Assembly (NCBI GenBank): GCA_938040725.1
Contig: CALHZX010000083.1
Location: 1-42,197, forward strand
Length of the DNA: 42,197 bases
Reading direction: 5' to 3'
Origin: an uncultured Actinomyces sp.
GTDB lineage: Bacteria > Actinomycetota > Actinomycetes > Actinomycetales > Actinomycetaceae
Shown: piece by piece, positions 16,540 to 24,631 of the stretch
Layout: the number at the start of each line of letters is the position of its first letter
Numbering within the stretch: the first letter of the stretch is position 1
Notes under the pieces: generated by a model
Database searches by the model: none
What the model was told of the DNA's origin: nothing
What the model saw: only the letters and a program-made list of their open reading frames with translations
Program-made: the position numbers and the translations under genes

Positions 16540-17154
16540 GTGGACGAACAGTATTTCACCGACTCTTCCCCAGCGACCGCCGACGAGGTCCGCACGATCG
16601 AGGTGAGCGCGCGCGGCTTCGACCTGTCGATGCGCGTGTCCTCACGTGTGTTCTCAGGTTCTAAGCTCGATCTCGGGACGCGTCAGCTCCTGGAGATCGC
16701 CCCGGACCTGCCCGAAGGTGGGACCTTCCTGGACCTGGGCTGCGGGTGGGGTCCAATCGCGACGATCATGTCGTTGGAGTCCCCGAACGCTACCGTATGG
16801 GCGGTGGACGTGAACTCGCGCGCGGTGGATCTGACGCAGCGCAACGCCCAGTCCAACGGCGCGAGCGGTGTGCGCGCGCTCAAGGCCGAGGAGGCGCTGG
16901 CCGCCTCACGGGAGTCGGACACGCGCTTCGACGTCATCTGGTCGAACCCGCCCGTGCGCATCGGTAAGGACGCGATGCACGAGATGCTGCTGGCATGGCT
17001 CGGCAGGATTGCCCCCACCGGCGTTGCCTACCTCGTCGTCCAGCGCAACCTGGGAGCGGATTCGCTCATCACGTGGCTGAACGGCCAGGGCCTCCAGGCC
17101 TCGAAGTACGCGTCCAAGAAGGGCTTCCGCATCATCGAGGTTCGCCCCGCCTGA
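16540..17154 (+). CDS. RsmC/RlmG-like small-domain methyltransferase
   Basis: The 204-residue class I SAM-dependent methyltransferase has FLDLGCGWGPIA (63-74) as the SAM-binding motif, an acidic motif II in WAVDVNSRAV and the catalytic SNPPVRIGK (NPPV at 136-139), the N6-A/N2-G amino-methyltransferase signature. The family includes RsmC (16S rRNA m2G1207), and one-domain versions like this are common in actinobacteria; the exact RNA target cannot be read from sequence. The GTG start is supported by TAGGCT seven bases upstream and the absence of a ribosome-binding site. It is divergent from hflX and convergent with dapF. Confidence 0.88.
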   Translation: MDEQYFTDSSPATADEVRTIEVSARGFDLSMRVSSRVFSGSKLDLGTRQLLEIAPDLPEGGTFLDLGCGWGPIATIMSLESPNATVWAVDVNSRAVDLTQRNAQSNGASGVRALKAEEALAASRESDTRFDVIWSNPPVRIGKDAMHEMLLAWLGRIAPTGVAYLVVQRNLGADSLITWLNGQGLQASKYASKKGFRIIEVRPA

Positions 17155-17169
17155 CGCGCTCTTCGTCAT

Positions 17170-17191
17170 CGACGAGGCCGGGGCCTCGTCG
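17170..17191. terminator. Palindromic hairpin containing the 13-mer repeat
   Basis: CGACGAGGCC (17170-17179) and GGCCTCGTCG (17182-17191) pair perfectly around two bases. It lies between the convergent ends of the methyltransferase gene and dapF, and includes an exact copy of the dispersed 13-mer at 17171-17183. Confidence 0.55.
17171..17183 (+). repeat. 13-mer GACGAGGCCGGGG, copy B
   Basis: Exact intergenic copy. It sits in a palindrome whose other arm carries an inverted partial copy. It is the only copy not under coding constraint. Confidence 0.6.
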
Positions 17192-17223
17192 CGCTCACCA
17201 GCACCGCTTTCTGGGGGCCGGGC

Positions 17224-18147
17224 TCAGGGCAGTCGGATCTCGGCGACTCGGGTCGCAGGTCCGGTGAGGAACACCGACGCGTCCGTGATGCGGGGGCTCT
17301 CCCCCGTCCAGTCGATGACGCCGTCGAGGCCGACGATGACCGTTCCGCCCGGGATATCCACGACCCACTGGGTGGGCGCGCCGGGGCCGCGTCGCAGCGC
17401 GGTGGCGAGGGCCGCCGCGCAGCACCCGGTACCGCACGCCTGGGTCTCCCCCACGCCTCGTTCCAGCACGCGCATCGCGATGTGCCCGCGCTCGCCCCCG
17501 GGTTCGGTCAGGTCGACGACCAGCTCGAGGTTGGTTCCCGCCTGGGGCGACGGATCGTAGGAGGGACGCTGCGCCTGCGGGATCTGGGAGACGTCAACGG
17601 TCGGCAGGAACACGCCGCGCAAGGTCTCCTCGTCGGCAAGCTCGACGACGGTGTGCGGGTTGGGCATGTCCACCCAGATACCGCCCAGGACCGCATCGAT
17701 ACCGGGGACTCGCACGTCGATCGTCTCGCGGGCGGGAGAGGTCGCCGGGCCCATGTCGACGCGGTAGCTCGCCCCCTGCCCCTCGTCCTCGGATTCGGGG
17801 GTGACGCGCTTGATGCCGCCGCGCGTGGCCACGTCCAGCGTCTGCCCGACCGGCAGATCTACGAGGCCCTCGCGGCGCAGGTGATCGACGAAGACGCGCA
17901 CGCCGTTGCCGCACATCTCAGCCTTCGAGCCATCCGCGTTGCGGTAATCCATGAACCACATTCCCTCGCGCTCGACGGCCCGGATGAAGCCGTCGGCACC
18001 AATCCCGAAAGCCGGGGAACACAGCGTCGCAACCTCGATCTCGCTGGGATCGTAATCGTCGAAGCGATCCGTGGCGACGACGAAGGAATTACCGGCACCG
18101 TGCGCCTTGACGACGCGGGCGTGGGCGGGCAGCTGCGTGTGTGTCAT
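17224..18147 (-). CDS. dapF: Diaminopimelate epimerase
   Basis: The 307-residue enzyme converts LL- to meso-diaminopimelate for peptidoglycan and lysine. The two catalytic cysteines are Cys79 in AEMCGNGVRVF and Cys238 in ETQACGTGCCAAALA; AHGAGNSFVV at the N-terminus is the usual opening. It belongs to the same pathway as dapB and dapA at 36-38.6 kb. TACGGT six bases before the ATG suggests a leaderless start; no clear ribosome-binding site is present. The gap to miaA upstream is 47 bases. Confidence 0.96.
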   Translation of the reverse strand: MTHTQLPAHARVVKAHGAGNSFVVATDRFDDYDPSEIEVATLCSPAFGIGADGFIRAVEREGMWFMDYRNADGSKAEMCGNGVRVFVDHLRREGLVDLPVGQTLDVATRGGIKRVTPESEDEGQGASYRVDMGPATSPARETIDVRVPGIDAVLGGIWVDMPNPHTVVELADEETLRGVFLPTVDVSQIPQAQRPSYDPSPQAGTNLELVVDLTEPGGERGHIAMRVLERGVGETQACGTGCCAAALATALRRGPGAPTQWVVDIPGGTVIVGLDGVIDWTGESPRITDASVFLTGPATRVAEIRLP

Positions 18148-18159
18148 GGATCCACCGTA
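18148..18159 (-). promoter_or_regulatory. -10 element, possible leaderless promoter of dapF
   Basis: TACGGT (18154-18159, minus strand) is followed by GGATCC and then the dapF ATG, a 6-base spacing. Confidence 0.4.
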
Positions 18160-18194
18160 GCCCTCGTGTCCCGGCCGCGCAGCCGCCGATCATG

Positions 18195-19184
18195 TTAGGA
18201 GCGTCCCAGGGCGGCCTCGGCCTCGCGCTCGGTCAGCTCGACGACGCGGCGCACCACGGCCTCGTTCGAGTCGAAATTCTCCACGTCCAGCCAGTGCACG
18301 CGCGGGTCCGGACGCAGCCACTTGACCTGGCGACGCGCCAGCTGGCGGGTGGCCAGCGCGATGGACTCCACGGCCTCGTCGCAGCTCATCTGCCCGTCAA
18401 TGACGGCGAGCGCCTGGGAGTAGCCCGTCGCGCGGGACGCTGTCTTCGCCTCGCGTAGGCCCATGTCAATAAGCGCACGCACCTCCTCGATGAGGCCGCC
18501 GTCCATCATGGCGCGGGTACGCACCGCGATACGCTCGTCGAGTTCCTCCATCGGGCGACACAACGCCACCATGAGTGAGGGCGTCACGAACTCGTGGCGG
18601 GGCATGGACGCCGAATAGGGGCGCCCGGTCAGCTCGATGACCTCGAGCGCCCGAATGATCCGACGGGCGTTGTGGGGATCGATGCGCTGCGCCGACACGG
18701 GGTCTAGCTGAGCGAGGCGGTCATGCAGGCCTCGCGAACCCAACGGCCCCTCGGCTTCCTCCTCCAGGCGAGCGCGCACGGCCGGGTCCGTGCCCGGAAA
18801 CTCGATGACGTCCAGGAGGGCTCGCTGGTAGAGACCCGACCCTCCCGCGACCACTGCGACACCCCCGCGCTCGTGGATACTCGCCACATCGGCGCGCGCA
18901 TGCCTCTGATAGGCGGCAACCGAGGCCTCGTCGCGCACGTCAAGCACGTCGATCTGGTGGTGGGCGATCCCGCGGCGCTCCTCCACCGGGGTCTTCGCCG
19001 TCCCCACATCCATGCCGCGGTAGAGCTGCAGGGCATCCGCAGACACAATCTCACCCGCACCACTCGCGCCGAGCGCCTCCGGGGCCGCGTCGGCCAGCGC
19101 CAGGGCCAGATCCGACTTTCCCGAGGCCGTGGGCCCCACAACCGCGCACACGACGTCCGACGCGCGTCTCACCGATGTCTCCAT
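18195..19184 (-). CDS. miaA: tRNA dimethylallyltransferase
   Basis: The 329-residue enzyme transfers a dimethylallyl group to N6 of A37 in tRNAs reading UNN codons. It shows the P-loop GPTASGKS (17-24), ADALQLYRGMDVGTAKT (a DSxQxYxxxDIGTAK variant), HHQIDVLD, VAGGSGLYQRALLD and the later NARRIIRALEV. MiaB (20612) performs the next step on the same base. An open frame extends well upstream but overlaps the divergent YbjN gene; the ATG at 19184 has TACACT seven bases upstream, fitting a leaderless promoter. Confidence 0.95.
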   Translation of the reverse strand: METSVRRASDVVCAVVGPTASGKSDLALALADAAPEALGASGAGEIVSADALQLYRGMDVGTAKTPVEERRGIAHHQIDVLDVRDEASVAAYQRHARADVASIHERGGVAVVAGGSGLYQRALLDVIEFPGTDPAVRARLEEEAEGPLGSRGLHDRLAQLDPVSAQRIDPHNARRIIRALEVIELTGRPYSASMPRHEFVTPSLMVALCRPMEELDERIAVRTRAMMDGGLIEEVRALIDMGLREAKTASRATGYSQALAVIDGQMSCDEAVESIALATRQLARRQVKWLRPDPRVHWLDVENFDSNEAVVRRVVELTEREAEAALGRS

Positions 19185-19191
19185 GGCCACC

Positions 19192-19197
19192 AGTGTA
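19192..19197 (-). promoter_or_regulatory. -10 element, leaderless promoter of miaA
   Basis: TACACT on the minus strand is followed by seven bases and the miaA ATG. It lies 35 bases from the divergent -10 at 19232. Confidence 0.5.
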
Positions 19198-19231
19198 CGG
19201 GTGCCTCCCACAGATACCACCCAACACCGGC

Positions 19232-19237
19232 TAGGCT
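19232..19237 (+). promoter_or_regulatory. -10 element, leaderless promoter of the YbjN pair
   Basis: TAGGCT is followed by TAACACC and the ATG at 19245, a 7-base spacing identical to that before the gene at 16540. Confidence 0.55.
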
Positions 19238-19244
19238 TAACACC

Positions 19245-19691
19245 ATGAGCACAACTGACACTCCTCCGGTCACTCTCGACCGGGTCATCCACGCGGTCGA
19301 GGCCGTCGGACTCATCCCGTTCATCTCCTCCACCGGCCAGGTGGCTGCGATCTTGCCGAACCGCACCGTCCGCATCGCGGTGCCCGAGGGCCACCCGGTT
19401 CAGGGAGTCGCGGACTACCCGCGCTTCTTCGCCCCCTCGCACGCAGACGCCATTGCTTCGGCAGTGCGCCGCCTCAACGCGTCCACCTACCTGCCGAAGA
19501 TCACCTCCGGCACGACCGAGACCGGCGCCATCGCCCTGCACCTGCAGCACACCTTCAACTGGGTCGTGGGCGCCACGGACGCACAGGTTCAGGCCGAGGT
19601 CTCCCAGTTCATCATGGCCTCCGTCGCCATGATGAACCAGCTCGACAGCATGTTCCCCGACCAGTGGACGAAGGAGGGCACCAATGCCTGA
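19245..19691 (+). CDS. YbjN domain protein 1
   Basis: The 148-residue protein has the YbjN (type III secretion chaperone-like) fold seen in many actinobacterial proteins: an N-terminal VTLDRVIHAVEAVGLIPF helix, short beta strands, and a C-terminal ATDAQVQAEVSQFIMASVAMMNQLDSMFP helix pair. The function is unknown. It overlaps the next gene by 8 bases, so the two are co-translated. It is divergent from miaA. The start is set by TAGGCT seven bases upstream and the lack of a ribosome-binding site. Confidence 0.8.
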   Translation: MSTTDTPPVTLDRVIHAVEAVGLIPFISSTGQVAAILPNRTVRIAVPEGHPVQGVADYPRFFAPSHADAIASAVRRLNASTYLPKITSGTTETGAIALHLQHTFNWVVGATDAQVQAEVSQFIMASVAMMNQLDSMFPDQWTKEGTNA

Positions 19692-20226
19692 ATGGAAGAG
19701 CTTCACCTTCGGCGATGACGGCGAGGCCAAGCCCGAGGCTATGCCCGCCCCCGCCACCCCTTCCCCCGCGATGGAAGCCGACGAATACGCCGCCAAGTGG
19801 GGCACCGAGGTGTCCGAGCTGACGATCGAACGCATCGAGAAGGTGCTTGAGGGCGACGGTCTGCCGCACGGCTCGAACGAGTTCATCGCCGTCACCCAGC
19901 TGGAGGACGCGCAGTTCCAGATTCATCGCGAACCCGTCGATGCCCCCTGGGCGCAAATCGAGACACGCATCGCGGTGCCCGGCGAGGGCCATACCGAGGT
20001 CTCGCTGCAGGAGAAGGCAAACCAGTGGAACAACGCCCACCTGCAGCCGACGGTCTTCCCCATCGAAGACGGTGACGGCTGGGTCCTCATGGCTGCGTCG
20101 CGTTTCTTCGTCGGCGAGGGTCTGTCGGACCGCCAGATCCACGCAATGCTTCGCCGCGGCCTGATTATCGGCCTGTCGGCCACTCAGGAAATCCCCGCGC
20201 TCTTCGCGCACGACTCCGACGAGTAA
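19684..20226 (+). CDS. YbjN domain protein 2
   Basis: The 180-residue protein starts inside the end of the preceding YbjN gene (ATG at 19684, AGGAGGGCACC just upstream). Residues 1-30 are a Pro/Ala/Glu-rich linker; the YbjN domain follows (LTIERIEKVLEGDGL onward, ending FFVGEGLSDRQIHAMLRRGLIIG). The pair probably arose by duplication and may form a heterodimer; that is inference. Terminated by the hairpin at 20252-20285. Confidence 0.8.
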   Translation: MPEWKSFTFGDDGEAKPEAMPAPATPSPAMEADEYAAKWGTEVSELTIERIEKVLEGDGLPHGSNEFIAVTQLEDAQFQIHREPVDAPWAQIETRIAVPGEGHTEVSLQEKANQWNNAHLQPTVFPIEDGDGWVLMAASRFFVGEGLSDRQIHAMLRRGLIIGLSATQEIPALFAHDSDE

Positions 20227-20251
20227 ACCCCTCGATCTGGCCACATACGTG

Positions 20252-20285
20252 GTGCCCCGCTCCTCAAGCTGGAGGAGCGGGGCAC
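20252..20285. terminator. Terminator hairpin after the YbjN pair
   Basis: A perfect 14-bp stem, GTGCCCCGCTCCTC (20252-20265) with its complement (20272-20285), and a 6-base loop. It lies 25 bases past the YbjN stop codon; no T-tract follows. Confidence 0.82.
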
Positions 20286-20611
20286 TCTGGGTGGAGTGTG
20301 CGCCGACTACATGCGAAGGCGCGGCACGTACCGCGTGCGCGGGAAAAGCCACGGGTCGCATAGGGGGCTCGAATCGACCCGCACTACCGAGAGTGCTCCC
20401 GCATGCCGATCGCCTCATCATCGTGACGATCACCACGAAACAAAAGTAACTCAGGAGTAGCGCGTCACACATTCGTTTGGGGGCGACATTTTCCCATTTT
20501 TCACTTGTGCGACCGATCAAATGTGCAGTGCGGTCCCTGCACGGTTCCCCGTGACGTGTGGGCCTCCGTAAACAAGACGTCCACGCTGGCCCACATCAGT
20601 GCAACTCAGCG
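20286..20611. other. Intergenic region between convergent genes
   Basis: This 326-base stretch lies between the ends of the YbjN gene and miaB. It holds a 7-bp inverted repeat CGGGTCG/CGACCCG in its first half, a lower-GC segment around 20440-20525, and a weak hairpin TGTGGGCC/GGCCCACA (20557-20564, 20588-20595) that might terminate miaB. I see no gene I can support in it. Confidence 0.5.
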
Positions 20612-22150
20612 TCAGCGCGGGGCAGCCACGCGCAGCGTGGGAATGCCCAGAGACACCGTGGTGTCCGGCTCATCCTTAGCCTGACGGGCCTCCCACGCGT
20701 CGCCAGCGCGCGTACGACGCACCTCGAACAGACCACCCCGCGTGCCCGAGTCGGCAATCAGGTGGTGAGGCGCCCCGTATGTGACGGTCGCACGGATCAT
20801 GTCACCCGGACGCGGGCGACCGGCCTCGGACAGTCCCTGCGGCAAAGCGACGTGCACGAGGCGATTGTCGCGCGCGCGACCCGAGATGCGGTGCGTGGCA
20901 CCATCCTTACGGCCATCACCCTCGGAAACGAGAACCTCAACCTCCGACCCGGCCAATGCGGCGTTGTCCTCCGCACAGATGCGCTCCTGAAGCATAATGA
21001 GGCGCTGGTAGCGCTCGAGCGCCACGTCGTCAGGAACCTGGTCCTCGCGATCCGCAGCGGGCGTACCCGGTCGCGGGGAATACAGGAACGTGAAAGCCGA
21101 GGAAAAACGAGCCTGCTCGACGACATCAAGGGTTGCCTGGAAGTCATCTTCGGTCTCGCCCGGGAAGCCAACGATGATGTCCGTCGTGATCGCCGCGTGC
21201 GGGATAGCGGTACGTACACGCTCGAGAATGCCCATGAAACGTTCGCGACGGTAGGAGCGGCGCATCTGACGCAGGACCGCATCAGACCCGGACTGCAGGG
21301 GCATGTGCAGGCTCGGCATGACCGTGGGTGTCTCCGCCATCGCAGCGATCACATCATCGGTGAAAGCAGCCGGATGCGGCGAGGTGAAGCGCACGCGCTC
21401 GATCCCCTCCACACGGCCAACGGCGCGCAGCAGGTCCGCGAACGCTCCACGCTCACCGAAGCCCACGCCGTAGGAGTTCACGTTCTGGCCAAGCAGGGTC
21501 ACCTCAATGGCTCCCTGCGAGGCGACGGCCTCAACCTCGGCGAGGATATCGCCGGGACGGCGGTCTCGTTCCTTACCCCGCAGATGCGGGACGATACAGA
21601 ACGTGCAGGTATTGTTGCAACCCACCGAGATCGACACCCAGGCGGCGTAGGCACTCTCGCGGTGCGTGGGCAGCGTCGAAGGAAAGACCTTCAATGATTC
21701 CTCGATCTCAACGGCCGCCTCACGGTTGTGCTCGGCGCGACGCAGCAGAGCAGGCAAGACGTCGATGTTGTGCGTCCCAAAGACAGCGTCCACCCACGGG
21801 GCCTTCTCGACGATGCCGTCACGCATCTGCTGGGCGAGACAGCCACCGACCGCGATCTGCATACCGGGACGCTTGCGCTTGACGGCGGCAAGCTGCCCAA
21901 GGTTACCGAAGAGGCGGGTCGCAGCGTTTTCGCGGACGGAGCAGGTGTTGATCACAATGACATCGGCACCCATATCGCCCGCATCGGTCGCGCGGGCGGC
22001 AGCCTCGGGGACCTGCTCAACGGGGACGAGGCCGGCCTGTTCCAGCAGACCCGCCATGCGCTCGGAGTCGTGTTCGTTCATTTGGCACCCGAGCGTGCGC
22101 ACCGCGTAGGTGCGGGGCGTCGCGGCACCATCCTGCATCATCGTATTCAT
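20612..22150 (-). CDS. miaB: tRNA-2-methylthio-N6-dimethylallyladenosine synthase
   Basis: The 512-residue radical-SAM methylthiotransferase adds a methylthio group to C2 of i6A37. Auxiliary cluster cysteines are Cys22 (LGCQMN), Cys70 (NTCSVRE) and Cys104 (GGCLAQ); the radical-SAM cluster is Cys178-x3-Cys182-x2-Cys185 in GCNNTCTFC. A TRAM domain fills the end (EVEVLVSEGDGRKDG onward). The C-terminal ~45 residues after TRAM are a loosely conserved extension. It acts after MiaA (18195). It is downstream of the recA-recX-cinA run on the same strand, 11 bases after the cinA stop. Confidence 0.96.
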   Translation of the reverse strand: MNTMMQDGAATPRTYAVRTLGCQMNEHDSERMAGLLEQAGLVPVEQVPEAAARATDAGDMGADVIVINTCSVRENAATRLFGNLGQLAAVKRKRPGMQIAVGGCLAQQMRDGIVEKAPWVDAVFGTHNIDVLPALLRRAEHNREAAVEIEESLKVFPSTLPTHRESAYAAWVSISVGCNNTCTFCIVPHLRGKERDRRPGDILAEVEAVASQGAIEVTLLGQNVNSYGVGFGERGAFADLLRAVGRVEGIERVRFTSPHPAAFTDDVIAAMAETPTVMPSLHMPLQSGSDAVLRQMRRSYRRERFMGILERVRTAIPHAAITTDIIVGFPGETEDDFQATLDVVEQARFSSAFTFLYSPRPGTPAADREDQVPDDVALERYQRLIMLQERICAEDNAALAGSEVEVLVSEGDGRKDGATHRISGRARDNRLVHVALPQGLSEAGRPRPGDMIRATVTYGAPHHLIADSGTRGGLFEVRRTRAGDAWEARQAKDEPDTTVSLGIPTLRVAAPR

Positions 22151-22161
22151 CGCAGTGAAGT

Positions 22162-22665
22162 CTAGTCGCCGATCTGCGCGCCGGCGAAGTCGAGCACGTC
22201 ACGCACGAGCAGGAGCGCGGCGTCAATGGCACCCGCGCGTACAGCCGCTCGATCACCCTGAAGGTGCAGGAGTCGATGCTCCTCCCCTGTCGGGTACGTG
22301 CACGCGATATGCACGGTTCCCGCTTCACAGCCGTCGGCCGGGCCGGGACCGGCAACTCCGGTCGTCGAGACGCCAATGTCCGCTCCGAACAGGGAACGTG
22401 CGCCCCGAGCCATCTGGCGCGCAACATCCTCGTCGACAGGGCCCGTCAGCGCCAGCTGGCTCGCCGAGACGCCCAGGACAGAGGATTTCGTATCGACCGC
22501 GTATGTGCAGGCGCCCCCACGAACGACACGTGATGCGCCGGGCACGTCAACGAGACGCGCAACGAGGCCGCCGCCCGTCAAGGACTCCGCCGTCGCAATC
22601 GTCAACCCGCGTTGGGTGAGATCAGCGATCAGCTGCGCAACCTGCTCGTCGCCCATGATGCTCAC
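22162..22665 (-). CDS. cinA: CinA C-terminal domain protein (NMN amidohydrolase family)
   Basis: A single-domain CinA-C protein (PncC-like) of about 167 residues, a family that deamidates nicotinamide mononucleotide. Diagnostic motifs are ATAESLTGGGLVARL, GGACTYAVDTKSSVLGV and VSTTGVAGPGPADG. The start is ambiguous: the GTG at 22665 overlaps the recX stop as GTGA, while an ATG at 22656 and a GTG at 22674 are also in frame. In many actinobacteria cinA lies between pgsA and clgR; here it lies between recX and miaB. Confidence 0.9.
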   Translation of the reverse strand: MSIMGDEQVAQLIADLTQRGLTIATAESLTGGGLVARLVDVPGASRVVRGGACTYAVDTKSSVLGVSASQLALTGPVDEDVARQMARGARSLFGADIGVSTTGVAGPGPADGCEAGTVHIACTYPTGEEHRLLHLQGDRAAVRAGAIDAALLLVRDVLDFAGAQIGD

Positions 22666-23288
22666 AGTCCCCACTGCCAGCTCTCCTCTGCCTGATCATC
22701 GTCGTCACCCCACGCGTCGAATGCCTCACGCACGGCCGCGGATGCCACCGACGGTGAATAGCCCTTGCGTGCAAGCATCGAACTCAGTCTACGGTAGGCC
22801 GTCTCGCGTGGGACGCTCGCGAGCGAGCGCCTTTTGCGGGCCACCAGCTGGACCGCGCGCTCAGCCTCGTCGTCACGATCGATCTGGGACAGGGCGCGCT
22901 CGATGGTCGCCGAGTCCAATCCTTTGCGCATGAGGATTTCGCGCAGCGCGCGGCCACACGCACCCGTGCCTGAAAAACGCGATCGGACGAGCGTGTCTGC
23001 GTAGGCCTGGTCGTCGACGAGGCCGACAGCCTCGAGACGGTCAACGACCTCGGCGGCGAGCTCGGCGCTAAATCCACGTCCTTCAATAGCACTGGTCAGC
23101 TCCGAGCGCGAGCATGCGCGCGCATCGAGCTTGCGCAGCGCGACTTCGCGTGCGGCTTCCACCGCCGCCGTGCCCGTCAGGGCTGCATTGCGTTCGCGCG
23201 CGCGTGCAAGCCTCTCGCCCGGGGAGGAACGCCGACGGCGCTCCTCCCCCAGCTCGGGATTATCCTCGGGATCCAGGTAGCGGACCAC
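22662..23288 (-). CDS. recX: Regulatory protein RecX
   Basis: The 208-residue helical-repeat protein binds RecA filaments and modulates them. Recognisable are ALRKLDARACSRSELTSAI, VVDRLEAVGLVDDQAYADTLVRSRF and GRALREILMRKGLD, the tandem three-helix repeats of RecX. A charged 35-residue N-terminus precedes them. The GTG start lies three bases after the recA stop without an obvious ribosome-binding site, pointing to translational coupling. It overlaps the cinA start by 4 bases. Confidence 0.95.
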   Translation of the reverse strand: MVRYLDPEDNPELGEERRRRSSPGERLARARERNAALTGTAAVEAAREVALRKLDARACSRSELTSAIEGRGFSAELAAEVVDRLEAVGLVDDQAYADTLVRSRFSGTGACGRALREILMRKGLDSATIERALSQIDRDDEAERAVQLVARKRRSLASVPRETAYRRLSSMLARKGYSPSVASAAVREAFDAWGDDDDQAEESWQWGL

Positions 23289-23291
23289 GAC

Positions 23292-24383
23292 TTAGAAGCC
23301 CGCATCCTCATCCGGATCGATATCGGGAACGTCCTGGGAGGCCTGATCCGGGTCCTGAGCCTCGCCGATACCCAGCGAGATGAGGATCTTCTGCTCAATC
23401 TCGTTGGCCAGCTCTGGATTGTCAACAAGGAACTGACGCACGTTCTCTTTACCCTGACCGAGCTGGTCATCCCCGTAAGTGAACCAAGAGCCGGACTTAC
23501 GCACGATGCCGGCCTCGACTCCCATGTCGATGATCGAACCCTCGCGCGAGATGCCCTTGCCGTAGACGATGTCGAACTCGGCCTGCTTGAAGGGCGGGGC
23601 CATCTTGTTCTTCACGACCTTGGCGCGCGTGCGGTTACCGACAGGTGCACCGGCTTCCTTGAGGGTCTCGATGCGGCGCACGTCGATGCGCACCGACGCA
23701 TAGAACTTCAGCGCCTTACCGCCCGTCGTGGTCTCCGGGGAACCAAAGAACACGCCGATCTTTTCACGCAGCTGATTGATGAAGATCGCGGTGGTGCCGG
23801 TCGCGGACAGGGCACCCGTGATCTTACGCAGAGCCTGACTCATGAGTCGAGCCTGCAGACCGACGTGGGAGTCCCCCATCTCGCCTTCAATTTCAGCCTT
23901 GGGCACAAGTGCCGCGACGGAGTCGATGACGATGATGTCGATGCCGCCCGAACGGATCAGCATGTCCGCGATTTCGAGGGCCTGTTCGCCCGTGTCAGGC
24001 TGGGAGACCAGGAGGGAGTCGGTGTCGACACCCAGGGCACGCGCATAAACAGGGTCAAGGGCGTGCTCCGCGTCGATAAAGGCAGCGTTACCGCCAGCCT
24101 TCTGGGCGTTAGCGACGGCGTGCAGGGCGACCGTGGTCTTACCGGAGGACTCGGGGCCGTACACCTCAATGACACGACCGCGCGGCAGGCCGCCGATACC
24201 CAGGGCAACATCGAGGGCGAGGGAACCCGTGGGGATCACCTGGACTGGCGGACGATTATCGTCGCCGAGGCGCATAACGGAGCCCTTACCGAACTGCTTA
24301 TCGATCTGCGACAGGGCGACTTCGAGTGCCTTATTGCGATCATTGGTCGCGGGCTTTGCGGCGGGTGCTTTACGGGCAGCCAT
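23292..24383 (-). CDS. recA: Recombinase RecA
   Basis: The 363-residue DNA-strand exchange protein and LexA co-protease has Walker A GPESSGKT (76-83), the DNA-binding loop regions around MSQALRKITGALSATGTTAIFINQLREKIGVFFGSPETTTGG, and the acidic C-terminus DPDQASQDVPDIDPDEDAGF. The length is standard and there is no intein. An SOS box lies 170 bases upstream. It is followed by recX with a 3-base gap. Confidence 0.98.
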   Translation of the reverse strand: MAARKAPAAKPATNDRNKALEVALSQIDKQFGKGSVMRLGDDNRPPVQVIPTGSLALDVALGIGGLPRGRVIEVYGPESSGKTTVALHAVANAQKAGGNAAFIDAEHALDPVYARALGVDTDSLLVSQPDTGEQALEIADMLIRSGGIDIIVIDSVAALVPKAEIEGEMGDSHVGLQARLMSQALRKITGALSATGTTAIFINQLREKIGVFFGSPETTTGGKALKFYASVRIDVRRIETLKEAGAPVGNRTRAKVVKNKMAPPFKQAEFDIVYGKGISREGSIIDMGVEAGIVRKSGSWFTYGDDQLGQGKENVRQFLVDNPELANEIEQKILISLGIGEAQDPDQASQDVPDIDPDEDAGF

Positions 24384-24553
24384 GGTGATCCTTTCGTCTG
24401 CGGCCTCTCCGGCCTGCGGGTGTCCTGGCCTGGAATGCCACCCCTCTCCGAGGCGACATGACGAGTATGCGACCGGCCATCGTCATCTGCGTCCCGCGCG
24501 CGTGCCCCCTGTGGATGACACGCATCGGAGCGTCGTCGCCCACAAGCTTAAAT

Positions 24554-24567
24554 GGAACACATGTTCG
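24554..24567. promoter_or_regulatory. SOS box upstream of recA
   Basis: Read toward recA the site is CGAACATGTGTTCC, nine of ten consensus bases. It lies between TCGACA and a TTTAAG/TAAGCT -10 candidate on the minus strand, about 170 bases before the recA start. Confidence 0.75.
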
Positions 24568-24631
24568 ATTGTCGATCGACACGCCGCAGACGAGCCAGAC
24601 GGGTATCACTCACAGGAGCATCGTCGGCAGC

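Noticed and set aside
20335..20395. tRNA-like piece with a CTCGAATC loop
   Set aside because: It does not fold into a cloverleaf: no acceptor or anticodon stems flank the T-arm-like sequence, only a simple 7-bp inverted repeat.
20311..20460. Possible 49-residue Arg/His-rich small protein
   Set aside because: No ribosome-binding site or promoter, biased composition, and a position just after a strong terminator. Insufficient support.
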